A DNA stretch of 64,000 nucleotides from Lachnospiraceae bacterium NK4A179 (GTDB lineage Bacteria > Bacillota > Clostridia > Lachnospirales > Lachnospiraceae), in NCBI GenBank assembly GCA_000421045.1, contig ATWC01000013.1, positions 1 through 64,000 of the forward strand, given 5' to 3'. Position numbers and translations under genes: made by a program. Positions 24,223-33,219 of the stretch are shown piece after piece. Numbering within the stretch: the first letter of the stretch is position 1; each line of letters opens with the position of its first letter. The notes below the pieces were generated by a model. It did no database searches. It worked only from the letters and a program-made list of their open reading frames with translations, and had not been told where the DNA came from.

Positions 24223-25602
24223 ATGGATAACGCATATAAAGAGATAATAATCAAGAAGCAGCGTTCTTTTTTTGAAAGCGGTAAGACGCTTCCGGTAGGT
24301 TACCGTATTATGGCTTTAAAGAAACTGGGTCGTGCGATACGTAATTACGAAAGCCGTATAATAGATGCGCTTCATGAGGATCTCGGCAAGTCAGAGATGG
24401 AGGCGTTCATGTGTGAAGTGGGCATCTCACTCAGCGAGATCAGTTACATGCTCTGTCATATACAGACCTATGCCGCACCGCGCATAGTACCTACACCCAT
24501 CACAAATTTCCCGTCCATAAGCACAGTATATAAATGCCCTTACGGAAACGTGCTCATAATGAGCCCGTGGAATTATCCGTTCCTTCTTGCGATCGAACCT
24601 CTTATTGATGCGCTTGCTGCAGGAAATACGGCGATCATCAAACCCAGCGCATATTCTCCGGCTACTTCCGCGATACTTGAAGAAATGATAAGTGAAACGT
24701 TTCCGGAAGAATACGTTGCAGTTATAAACGGAGGCAGGGAAGAAAATGCGTTTCTCCTTACTCAGAAGTTCGACTACATATTCTTCACGGGCAGCAAGAA
24801 TGTGGGACGCGAGGTTATGCGCAGAGCATCCGAATATCTCACTCCCGTTACGCTTGAGATGGGCGGAAAGAGCCCGTGCATAGTTGACGGTTCAGCAAAA
24901 TTAAAGCTTGCGGCAAGACGCATAGTATTTGCCAAATTCTTAAATTGCGGGCAGACCTGTGTTGCTCCAGATTATATTCTCTGCGATGAATTCATAAAGG
25001 ATGAACTCGTGGGATACATCAAAAAAGAAATAGCAAGGCAGTTTGGCCGCGAGCCGCTCAAAAATAAGAATTACGGAAAGATAATAAATGAGAAGCACTT
25101 CAACAGGATATGCTCTCTTATGGACAGCAAAAAGATAGTATATGGCGGCGAGACCGATAAGGCAGCCTTAAAGATCGCTCCTACGGTAATGGACAATGTC
25201 ACATGGGATGATGATGTGATGGGCGAAGAGATATTTGGACCTGTTCTTCCGATACTTACTTTCAAGGAAATTGATGAAGCGATAGCTGCAGTGAATGAAC
25301 ATGCCAAGCCGCTTGCTCTTTATATATTCTCAAACGACAGATTCAATATTAAAAAAGTGACTGAAAACTGCCGCTTCGGAGGTGGCTGTATAAATGATGC
25401 GGTAGTACATCTTGCCACGAGTGAGATGCCTTTTGGCGGTGTGGGTGAGTCCGGAATGGGCGCATATCACGGAAAGGCCGGCTTCGATACATTTACTCAT
25501 GAAAAGAGTATTCTTGATAAGAAGACCTGGCTGGATCTGCCCATGCGTTATCAGCCGTATCGCAGGGTAAACAAAGCTTTGTTAAAAATTTTCTTAAGAT
25601 AA
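24223..25602 (+). CDS. Aldehyde dehydrogenase (class 3 / fatty-aldehyde-like)
   Basis: About 459 residues; oxidises aldehydes to acids with NAD(P). It has MSPWNYPF (cofactor region), FFTGSKNVG, the general-base Glu in LEMGGKSPCIV, the nucleophilic Cys in NCGQTCVAPDY and EEIFGPVLPI. The compact length and the end of the protein match class 3 ALDHs. The ATG at 24223 with a GAGGAGG site is chosen over a TTG at 24196. The next gene begins 7 bases after the stop, so it probably leads the BMP-kinase operon; whether aldehyde chemistry relates to that signal is unknown. Confidence 0.92.
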   Translation: MDNAYKEIIIKKQRSFFESGKTLPVGYRIMALKKLGRAIRNYESRIIDALHEDLGKSEMEAFMCEVGISLSEISYMLCHIQTYAAPRIVPTPITNFPSISTVYKCPYGNVLIMSPWNYPFLLAIEPLIDALAAGNTAIIKPSAYSPATSAILEEMISETFPEEYVAVINGGREENAFLLTQKFDYIFFTGSKNVGREVMRRASEYLTPVTLEMGGKSPCIVDGSAKLKLAARRIVFAKFLNCGQTCVAPDYILCDEFIKDELVGYIKKEIARQFGREPLKNKNYGKIINEKHFNRICSLMDSKKIVYGGETDKAALKIAPTVMDNVTWDDDVMGEEIFGPVLPILTFKEIDEAIAAVNEHAKPLALYIFSNDRFNIKKVTENCRFGGGCINDAVVHLATSEMPFGGVGESGMGAYHGKAGFDTFTHEKSILDKKTWLDLPMRYQPYRRVNKALLKIFLR

Positions 25603-25609
25603 GTAATGT

Positions 25610-26716
25610 ATGAATATCCAGAGACTGATGGCGGTAGCCATGATCATCCTTATTCTTGTTCTTGGTGGTCTGATCTTTATAGGAAAGGGCGATATGGATA
25701 AGGATGATGCAAATGAAAGAGTCCGTGTCGGAGTGCTGCTGAACGGAGAGTGTGATGACGGAAGCTGGGGAGAGAGTCATTACAGAGCTCTTGAAAGCAT
25801 AAAGAATGAGATGCGTCTTGATATCATCTACAGGGAAAATGTTCCTAAGGATGAGAAATGTCAGTCTGTCATACAGGAATTGATAGATTCCGACTGCAGA
25901 ATAATCATCGCGGCGAGTTATAACTACGGTGAATACGTGAAAAGGATGGCGGAGAAATACCCGAAGGTATATTTCCTGCACGCTACCGGAGTGGATCATT
26001 CGGAAAATCTTTCAACGTATTTCGGACGTATATATCAGATGCGCTACTTAAGCGGCATCGTTGCGGGCATGAATACAGAGAGCGGGGATATCGGTTATGT
26101 AGCTGCTTATCCGATATCTGAAGTGAACCGCGGACTCAATGCTTTCACAAGAGGCGTAAGGTCCGTAAGGCCTGATGCAAAAGTGTATGCGATATTTACG
26201 AATGACTGGAACAGTGATGAGATCACACGTGCATCGGCGGAAAGGCTTTTGAGTATTAAGCCTGATATAGATGTGATGAGTATGCACACCGATTCTCTTG
26301 CGGTGCTTGATTGCTGCGAGGAGCGTGGAGATATAAAAACTGTCGGTTACAATACCGACAATGCGTCGGATTATCCTGACACATATCTTACTGCAGCTGT
26401 GTGGGATTGGTCTCCATTCTACAGAAAGCAGATAACATCCTGTATTCAGGATAAATTCTATGGGAATCATTATTGGATGGGCCTTGAGGACGGTATCATG
26501 GATCTGTCTCCCTTCACATCAAATGTGAAGGAAGGAACGGGGGAAGCTGTTGAAAAGGCACGTCAAAGACTCGAGTCAGGAACATGGGATGTGTTCTATG
26601 GTCTGATAAGAGATAATAAGGGGAATACAAGGATCGGTGAAGGAGAGGCAATGTCAGATGATGATATGCTTAACTCTTTTGACTGGTACGTTGAGGGGGT
26701 AGTCGTAGTTGAGTGA
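25610..26716 (+). CDS. BMP-family (PnrA/Med-like) substrate-binding protein, membrane-anchored
   Basis: The 368-residue protein starts with an uncleaved-looking membrane segment (~6-25), with no lipobox cysteine. The rest is the periplasmic-binding fold of the BMP family known for nucleoside-binding lipoproteins: VRVGVLLNGECDDGSWGESHYRAL, YFGRIYQMRYLSGIVAGM, IGYVAAYPISEVNRGLNAFTRG and DWYVEGVV at the C-terminus. It is paralogous to the next gene. No transporter permease or ATPase lies nearby; hybrid kinases do. The RBS is weak, with probable coupling to the ALDH gene 7 bases upstream. Confidence 0.85.
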   Translation: MNIQRLMAVAMIILILVLGGLIFIGKGDMDKDDANERVRVGVLLNGECDDGSWGESHYRALESIKNEMRLDIIYRENVPKDEKCQSVIQELIDSDCRIIIAASYNYGEYVKRMAEKYPKVYFLHATGVDHSENLSTYFGRIYQMRYLSGIVAGMNTESGDIGYVAAYPISEVNRGLNAFTRGVRSVRPDAKVYAIFTNDWNSDEITRASAERLLSIKPDIDVMSMHTDSLAVLDCCEERGDIKTVGYNTDNASDYPDTYLTAAVWDWSPFYRKQITSCIQDKFYGNHYWMGLEDGIMDLSPFTSNVKEGTGEAVEKARQRLESGTWDVFYGLIRDNKGNTRIGEGEAMSDDDMLNSFDWYVEGVVVVE

Positions 26717-27863
26717 TACTGATAATAAAAGTCATGTCGGAAAAATAAAAGGTATCATACAGGTAATAATAGCAGCTCTGATCATAGTGGTAGCCGCTTT
26801 TGCGGTATATCTTCTGCTTGGACCGGGAAAAACTAAAAATCCCGAAAAAGCTGAAGCATCGCCTATCAAGGCAGGGGTGGTGCTTACAGGTTCTGCAGCC
26901 GATGGCGGATGGAATGAGATGAACTATCAGGGCCTCAAGACCGCATGCAGAAAATACGGAGTAAAACTTCTTGCATCTGAGAATGTTCCGGAAAACAAGG
27001 TTATCTGTGACAAGGCAATAAGAGGGCTTGCTTCTGCAGGCTGTAATATCATATTCCTTACAAGTTACGGATATGCCGAGGCAGCGGATAATCCTTCTTC
27101 ACGCTATCCCGGTGTGAAGTTTTTTGTTTGCGCCAATGACTTTGATGAAGAAGGAATGAATTCTTATACCGGCAGGATGTATCAGGCACGTTTTCTTACA
27201 GGAATCATCGCCGGAATGACCACCAAAAGCAATATCATAGGCTACGTTGCGGCTATGCCGAATAACGAAGTCAACCGCGGTATAAATGCATTCACGCTGG
27301 GGGCACGCAGTGTGAATCCCGATGTCAGTGTACATGTGGAATGGGTCGGTTCATGGAATGACAGTGAGAAGGAAAAGGCTGCAGCTCATGATCTGATCGA
27401 TAAAGGGGCTGATGTGCTTACATACCATGCAAATGTTCCGAATACGATCCGGGTGGCAGATGAAGAAGGAGTATATTCCATAGGCTATCACAGACTTCCT
27501 GAAAAACATTCTGATAAGTGTCTCACAGCTGCAGTAAACAACTGGGATGTGATATATGATGAGATGCTTTCCGATTATCTGAAGAAAACCGATAAAGATG
27601 AAGATTATTATTGGCAGGGAATAGAAACAGGTGCAGTAGGGCTTGATGAATACTCACCTCTTGTGAGCGAGGATATAAAGCAGAAAGTTGAAGAAGCGAA
27701 GGCTCGTATCATAGATGGCAATGATGTTTTTTCCGGAAATATAAAAGATAACGAGGGTAACCTGCGCTGTGAAGAGGGAGAATTTCTTAGTGACAGGGAA
27801 CTTCTCGGAAGCATGGATTGGTATGTCGAAGGTGTAGTTCTGCATGAAGAAGTGGAATACTGA
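26709..27863 (+). CDS. Second BMP-family binding protein, membrane-anchored
   Basis: The 384-residue paralogue of the preceding protein shares the GGWNEMNYQGLKTA, GRMYQARFLTGIIAGM, IGYVAAMPNNEVNRGINAFTLGARSV and SMDWYVEGVV segments. One membrane anchor at ~17-40 follows a hydrophilic N-terminus, and no lipobox is seen. The start is a TTG overlapping the previous gene by 8 bases, and the 3' end overlaps the hybrid kinase gene by 20 bases, so the three are tightly coupled. It probably binds a small ligand outside the membrane and hands the signal to the kinase; this is inference from order. Confidence 0.83.
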   Translation: MSDTDNKSHVGKIKGIIQVIIAALIIVVAAFAVYLLLGPGKTKNPEKAEASPIKAGVVLTGSAADGGWNEMNYQGLKTACRKYGVKLLASENVPENKVICDKAIRGLASAGCNIIFLTSYGYAEAADNPSSRYPGVKFFVCANDFDEEGMNSYTGRMYQARFLTGIIAGMTTKSNIIGYVAAMPNNEVNRGINAFTLGARSVNPDVSVHVEWVGSWNDSEKEKAAAHDLIDKGADVLTYHANVPNTIRVADEEGVYSIGYHRLPEKHSDKCLTAAVNNWDVIYDEMLSDYLKKTDKDEDYYWQGIETGAVGLDEYSPLVSEDIKQKVEEAKARIIDGNDVFSGNIKDNEGNLRCEEGEFLSDRELLGSMDWYVEGVVLHEEVEY

Positions 27864-30342
27864 AAGAACAAAACTTTTAGTTGGTCTGATATTGCTGATA
27901 GCAGCGCTCCTTCTTATCGGAGTGCTTCTTGAGCAGCGCATTTCCAACCTTCTTGAGAGTCATCTTGAAAGTCAGATGAAACTTCAGGCACAGGCAATGG
28001 CTGCATATACAGATGAACGCTTCCAGTCGGAACTTGCAAGACTGAAATATATGTCTATGCTTATGCAGACGGATGAAGATGAGACCAGGCCTGAGGTAGA
28101 TGAAGATACTCTGGATGATATGATGCGTACCATGACGGAAATGAAGTCGGATACGCAGTTTGGCATGCTTACTCTTGATGGAACTGCGGTTTACGGTGAA
28201 CCGGTAGATCTGAAGAAATTTTCCGGGGTACGTGATTCATTCCATGGAAATGATGCAGTATCGTTTGCACCGGATGAGGGTTTGCTTTTTACTGTCCCTG
28301 TCTTCAAAGATGGAAGGATAAGGCATGTGCTCTATTCGTACTATGGAAAGGATGAACTTGAGAAACAGTTCGGTTTTTCATCTTTCAACGGATATGCAGT
28401 AAAGGCTGTGGTAAAGAATCGTGAGGGAGACATAGTGATCCCTTTTGATAAGGAAACCTACAGTGAAGACATGAAGCTCATGTCAGATGAAAAAGTTGAA
28501 AAGGGTTTTGCTCTTATGCATGATGATATGGAAGAAGAAGTATCTGCTGCGATCGGAGTAAAGTATGCAGGTGAATCATATGTGCTCTTCCAGGCTGAGG
28601 TAACAAATACCGAATATCAGATATGCGGATTTGTAAAATCGGATACGATAGGAAGTACAAATGCAGGCGTAATGATGCTGATAATATGGGTATTCGGATT
28701 GCTTCTCTTTCTATTTATTCTGGGTATAGTCTACATTATGGTCTCATCAGGAAAGATCATGGAGAGTGATGCCCTCAGAGAAGCAAAGAATGCTGCCGAG
28801 AACTCATCAAAAGCAAAAAGTGATTTTCTTGCGAACATGTCGCACGAGATAAGAACACCTATCAATGTAATGCTCGGAATGGATGAGCTGATACTCAGGG
28901 AATACACGGATCCACAGCTCAAACAGTATGCGATAGGTATCAGAAATGCAGGAAAGACACTGCTTTCACTTATCAATGATATTCTTGATTTCTCAAAGAT
29001 AGAAGCCGGCAAGATGGAACTTATCATCGAAGATTATAACCTTTCGGCGATGGTTGAGGATCTCTATATGATGATAAAGGAGAGGGCCGATAAGAAAGGT
29101 CTTGTCCTTAATATTGATGTGGACCCTAAAACGCCTGAAAAACTAACCGGTGATAAAGTCCGGCTAAGTCAGTGTATACTGAATATCCTTACCAATGCCG
29201 TTAAATATACGGATGAAGGGTCAGTAAATTTTAAGGTTGGCTTTGAAAAGGAAAACGAAGATGAGATATGGCTTATCGTTTCCGTTAGGGATACCGGTAT
29301 TGGCATGCCTAAGGATCAGATAGACAAACTTTTTTCACCGTTTGAAAGAATAGAAGAAAACAGGAATCGTTCTATTGAGGGTACGGGTCTTGGAATGAGT
29401 ATCACAAGACGTCTGCTTGATATGATGGGAACCGATCTTAAGGTGGAAAGTGACTACGGAAAAGGCTCAACCTTCTCATTTCGCGTGAAGCAGAATGTGG
29501 TATCGTGGGATCATATAGGAGATTTCAGGAAGAGATTTGAAAAATCCGTATCGGACGAGCAACCGTACAGAGAACAGTTTACGGCATCAAGCGCGCATGT
29601 GCTTGTTGTTGATGATACGGACATGAACCTTGTTGTTATAAAGGGGCTGCTGCGTAAGACAATGATGCAGGTAGATACAGCATCCAGCGGATATGAATCT
29701 GTTGAAAAGTGTCGTGAGAATGAATATGACATTATACTTATGGATCATCTGATGCCGGGAATGGATGGTATTGCAGCACTTGATGCAATAAAAAAGGATG
29801 AGCAGAGCAGGAATCAAAAGACTCCTTGTATCGCATTGACTGCAAATGCCATATCGGGTGCAAAAGAAATGTACATCAAAGCCGGCTTTGTTGATTATCT
29901 TTCAAAACCTGTAGAGGGTAAACTTCTTGAAGAGATGATCGCAAAATATATTCCCACGGAGAAGGTTAATATGAACGCTCCGTCTGAGGAACTCGACACA
30001 AGCTATATGCGCGAAGGCGGTATCAGGGAGGAAGTAAAAGAAGCTCTCAGATATTGTGATGATGACAGGCTTTTGTATGTAAGGATGTGCGATATATATT
30101 CTCATGTGGAAGAGTATAGAAGAAAATGCATAGAGGACAGCTTCTTGAGTGGTGACATGGATGCATATGGAGAACAGATGGCAGCTCTTGCCGCATCCGC
30201 ACCGTGTGTCGGATACCCTGATCTTGCAGAAGCAGCCAAAAATCAGTTTGAACTTGTAAAAAAAGAACCTTCGGAAGAACGTGCAAAGGCACTTGCGGAA
30301 GGTCATGAGGAACTGCTTAAGAAATATGCAGCCATGAAGTAA
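27844..30342 (+). CDS. Hybrid histidine kinase with receiver and degenerate Hpt domain
   Basis: The 832-residue protein has membrane segments at ~10-28 and ~278-302 enclosing an extracytoplasmic sensor domain. A DHp domain follows with phospho-acceptor H334 in MSHEIRTPIN, then an intact HATPase (N-box ILNILTNAVKY, G1 DTGIGM, G2 EGTGLGMS). A receiver has acceptor D634 in ILMDHLMPGMDG and conserved K in YLSKPVE. The last ~110 residues align with an Hpt domain (YGEQMAALAASA), but the phosphorylatable His is replaced by Ala. It overlaps the second BMP gene by 20 bases. It is likely the only active kinase of this cluster. Confidence 0.9.
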   Translation: MKKWNTERTKLLVGLILLIAALLLIGVLLEQRISNLLESHLESQMKLQAQAMAAYTDERFQSELARLKYMSMLMQTDEDETRPEVDEDTLDDMMRTMTEMKSDTQFGMLTLDGTAVYGEPVDLKKFSGVRDSFHGNDAVSFAPDEGLLFTVPVFKDGRIRHVLYSYYGKDELEKQFGFSSFNGYAVKAVVKNREGDIVIPFDKETYSEDMKLMSDEKVEKGFALMHDDMEEEVSAAIGVKYAGESYVLFQAEVTNTEYQICGFVKSDTIGSTNAGVMMLIIWVFGLLLFLFILGIVYIMVSSGKIMESDALREAKNAAENSSKAKSDFLANMSHEIRTPINVMLGMDELILREYTDPQLKQYAIGIRNAGKTLLSLINDILDFSKIEAGKMELIIEDYNLSAMVEDLYMMIKERADKKGLVLNIDVDPKTPEKLTGDKVRLSQCILNILTNAVKYTDEGSVNFKVGFEKENEDEIWLIVSVRDTGIGMPKDQIDKLFSPFERIEENRNRSIEGTGLGMSITRRLLDMMGTDLKVESDYGKGSTFSFRVKQNVVSWDHIGDFRKRFEKSVSDEQPYREQFTASSAHVLVVDDTDMNLVVIKGLLRKTMMQVDTASSGYESVEKCRENEYDIILMDHLMPGMDGIAALDAIKKDEQSRNQKTPCIALTANAISGAKEMYIKAGFVDYLSKPVEGKLLEEMIAKYIPTEKVNMNAPSEELDTSYMREGGIREEVKEALRYCDDDRLLYVRMCDIYSHVEEYRRKCIEDSFLSGDMDAYGEQMAALAASAPCVGYPDLAEAAKNQFELVKKEPSEERAKALAEGHEELLKKYAAMK

Positions 30343-30392
30343 GAATCGTAAACGGTAAAAATTGCCACGTAATTTGGAAAGGAGGGAGTGAT

Positions 30393-32171
30393 ATGCAGCT
30401 TCAGCTTGATTATCTGATATACATGGAACTTGCAGTTATACCCATGGATATACTTATCTGCTACTATGTCTTCAAAAATTACAGCTCAGACACTCCTGCC
30501 TACAGAGCTTTCCGCAGACTTGCCGTTGCATTGACGATAACCTGTGCTTTTGATGTGGCAACTGCTGTTGTATCGAGTTTGGGTACCGGAGTATCTGAAC
30601 GCTGTCATATGTTGTTCAATACCGGAGACAGTTTTTTTGCAGGCTTATCAAGTCTCTTGTTTATAAAATATGCTATCTCCGTAACGAAAAAGGAGTTTAA
30701 AAACGGTTGGCACAGAATGGTAAGTTTTGTGCCCACGATCATAGGAACTGTCCTGCTTGCCGCAAATCTTATATTTCCGGGTTTTCTTTTTAACTACAGT
30801 GAACAGGGTGAGTATTTACATGGCCCATACTTCGTGATAACAGCGTATATCATACCGCTTATAAATGTCCTTATCGGGATCTTTTTCCTAACAGGAGGCA
30901 GAAAGACGACAGCGAAGAATCTTGTGGCTGGTATTCTGGGCGGATTATTTTCAGCAGCGATAATCATAATCCAGATGCTCTGTTTTGATTATGTGCTGAT
31001 AACATTCTATGTTGCATCTATCTGTCTTTTGGGCATGATGACAGTGGTTGAGACACCGGACTACAGGAAACTTGTAAAAACACTGAAGGAACTTGAAGAA
31101 GCAAAGAAGGATGCGGACAGGCTCAAAAAACGTGCACAGGCAGACAATCAGGCCAAGACAGAACTTCTTGTACAGGTATCGCATGAGCTGCGTACACCTA
31201 TAAACGGCATTCTGGGCTATAACAATATCATCATGGAGGATACACAGGATTCTACGATAAAAGAATACTGCCAAAAGATAGATGATTCAGGGAAGCATCT
31301 GCTTAATGTATTTGATGAGATGTTAAGCATCAGTGCCGACGAGGGAAGGCTGGAAGGATTTTCTGCGGATGATATAGCAGGTATAGAGCCGGGTCTGATC
31401 GACAAAACCGGTACGTCGATAAAAGTTCTTGCAGTAGATGATAATGAGATCAATCTGGAACTCCTGGTACGTGCGCTTACCGATGCGGGGATCACTGTTG
31501 ATACAGCTGAGAATGGTCTTGAAGCCGTTGAAAAAACTGAGAAGACTCATTATGACCTGATACTCATGGATCATATGATGCCTGTGATGGATGGCATAGA
31601 AGCCCTGCATATGATAAGGCGGATCAAGGAGTATAAAACTACTCCTGTTATAGTGATCACTGCTAATGCGGTTGGTGGTCAGCGAGATAAATACATGAAA
31701 GAAGGCTTTGATGCATATCTTACAAAGCCACTCGACAGGAAAGCTCTTTTTGATGTCATATATCGATTTACCGGCTTTAAAGAAAAGAACGTGCAGGAAG
31801 AGCTTATTTCGATGCTGACTTTTTTAAATACTTCAAGAGGCCTTGAATACAGCGGCGGTGATGTGGATTTCTATATAGAGCAGTTAAAGCTTTTTACAAC
31901 AGACAATCTTGAAGATAAAATACGCGACGATCTTGCGACAGATGATCTACAGTCATATGCGATGAACGCCGGAACAATAGCGGCCACAGCAAGAATGATA
32001 GGAGCGGATGAACTTTCAGATATAGCCGGCATGGCTTCTTCTGCGGCAGCCAAAGGAAATCGCGAAGCATTGAATAAACTCAGCAATGAGCTTACAGTTT
32101 ATTATCGTTTTATGATGGAAAGGTTATATGGTCTGCTTTCGGATCGTGTCGCCATTCCGGAAAAAGAGTGA
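30393..32171 (+). CDS. 7TM sensor with DHp and receiver but no ATPase domain; degenerate Hpt
   Basis: The 592-residue protein has about seven membrane helices (~10-225), a short coiled coil, and a DHp-like helix hairpin with H264 in VSHELRTPINGILGY. A linker leads straight into a receiver (D393 in LILMDHMMPVMDG, K in YLTKPLD). No HATPase motifs (N, G1, G2 boxes) exist anywhere. The C-terminal Hpt-like domain reads YAMNAGTIAATARMIGADELSDIA, with Gly at the histidine position. It cannot autophosphorylate as a normal kinase, and may act as a dimerisation partner, phosphate sink or acceptor for the kinase upstream. A strong AGGAGGG site precedes the ATG. Confidence 0.87.
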   Translation: MQLQLDYLIYMELAVIPMDILICYYVFKNYSSDTPAYRAFRRLAVALTITCAFDVATAVVSSLGTGVSERCHMLFNTGDSFFAGLSSLLFIKYAISVTKKEFKNGWHRMVSFVPTIIGTVLLAANLIFPGFLFNYSEQGEYLHGPYFVITAYIIPLINVLIGIFFLTGGRKTTAKNLVAGILGGLFSAAIIIIQMLCFDYVLITFYVASICLLGMMTVVETPDYRKLVKTLKELEEAKKDADRLKKRAQADNQAKTELLVQVSHELRTPINGILGYNNIIMEDTQDSTIKEYCQKIDDSGKHLLNVFDEMLSISADEGRLEGFSADDIAGIEPGLIDKTGTSIKVLAVDDNEINLELLVRALTDAGITVDTAENGLEAVEKTEKTHYDLILMDHMMPVMDGIEALHMIRRIKEYKTTPVIVITANAVGGQRDKYMKEGFDAYLTKPLDRKALFDVIYRFTGFKEKNVQEELISMLTFLNTSRGLEYSGGDVDFYIEQLKLFTTDNLEDKIRDDLATDDLQSYAMNAGTIAATARMIGADELSDIAGMASSAAAKGNREALNKLSNELTVYYRFMMERLYGLLSDRVAIPEKE

Positions 32172-32178
32172 TACAAAG

Positions 32179-33219
32179 ATGAATGATCTGAGAAAAGTTT
32201 ACAGGACAGAAGAGATACGTGTACTTGTCGTTGATGATATGGAGATGGAAAGCAGACAGCTCATCCATCTTCTTGAAAAGGCAGGCATAAAGGCTGATAA
32301 GGCATCTTCCGGACAGGAGTGTCTTGATATGACCGATAAAAATGAATACTCGATGATATTTATCGATCAGAACATGCCTGTTATGAACGGCGAGCAGACA
32401 CTTAGGACTTTTCGCAGCCGGGCACAGGGAAATAACAGATTTATACCTGTTATAGGCCTTTCATCAGATGTCCAGGGTGAGAATTTCCGGAGCATGATAA
32501 ATGCGGGATTTACCGATGTGCTTAAGAAACCGGTAAAGTATCCTGTAATGCTTGCGCTTCTCATACTTTATTTTTCAAAAGATCTTATTAACAGAGATGA
32601 GGTTGATATTAAAGAACAGCCATCAGAAAAGACCGAAGAAGAACTCTTTATAGAGAGAGTTTCAAAAACAGGCTGTCTTGACCATGAATCAGGCATAAAT
32701 TTTTGCGGCTCAGAAGAAGGATATATTTCTGCCCTGAAAATATTCTATACGACTATTACACCAAAATCGGATGAGATAGAGCGACTCTACAGTTCGGAAG
32801 ACTGGGACGGATATACGATCAAGGTGCATGCGCTTAAAAGCTCTGCACGTATCATCGGTGCGGAGGAACTGTCAGATCTTGCAAAAGAACTCGAGTTTGC
32901 GGGTAAAGAGGGAAAGATGGATGTTATACGGGAAAAGACAGAAACCCTCTTAAAAATGTACAGAGAGTTTGATGCTATCCTTACCCCGGTATTTGAAGAG
33001 GATAAGGCAAAGGTTATGGAAATGATATCTCCGGAGATCATGAATGATCTGTATGAGAAGCTTAAGAAGTATGCTTGTGATATAGATTATGATCAGATGG
33101 AGATGATAATGGATGAACTGGAAAAATACGATTTTCCTGATGAAGAAAAAGACAGGTATATGGAATTAAAGAAATACTGGGATGAGGTTGACTATGATGC
33201 AATAGTCAGGCTTCTGTGA
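32179..33219 (+). CDS. Receiver-Hpt phosphotransfer protein
   Basis: About 346 residues, cytoplasmic. The N-terminal receiver has acceptor D63 in IFIDQNMPVMNG and conserved Lys in LKKPVKY. A C-terminal Hpt domain keeps the active histidine H217 in YTIKVHALKSSARIIG. An acidic helical tail of ~90 residues follows. There is no DNA-binding or enzymatic output domain. The ATG at 32179, 7 bases after the previous stop, is chosen over an in-frame ATG at 32128 inside that gene. It would receive phosphate from the hybrid kinases and pass it on; the final target is not in this cluster. Its end overlaps the convergent kinase gene by 14 bases. Confidence 0.87.
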   Translation: MNDLRKVYRTEEIRVLVVDDMEMESRQLIHLLEKAGIKADKASSGQECLDMTDKNEYSMIFIDQNMPVMNGEQTLRTFRSRAQGNNRFIPVIGLSSDVQGENFRSMINAGFTDVLKKPVKYPVMLALLILYFSKDLINRDEVDIKEQPSEKTEEELFIERVSKTGCLDHESGINFCGSEEGYISALKIFYTTITPKSDEIERLYSSEDWDGYTIKVHALKSSARIIGAEELSDLAKELEFAGKEGKMDVIREKTETLLKMYREFDAILTPVFEEDKAKVMEMISPEIMNDLYEKLKKYACDIDYDQMEMIMDELEKYDFPDEEKDRYMELKKYWDEVDYDAIVRLL

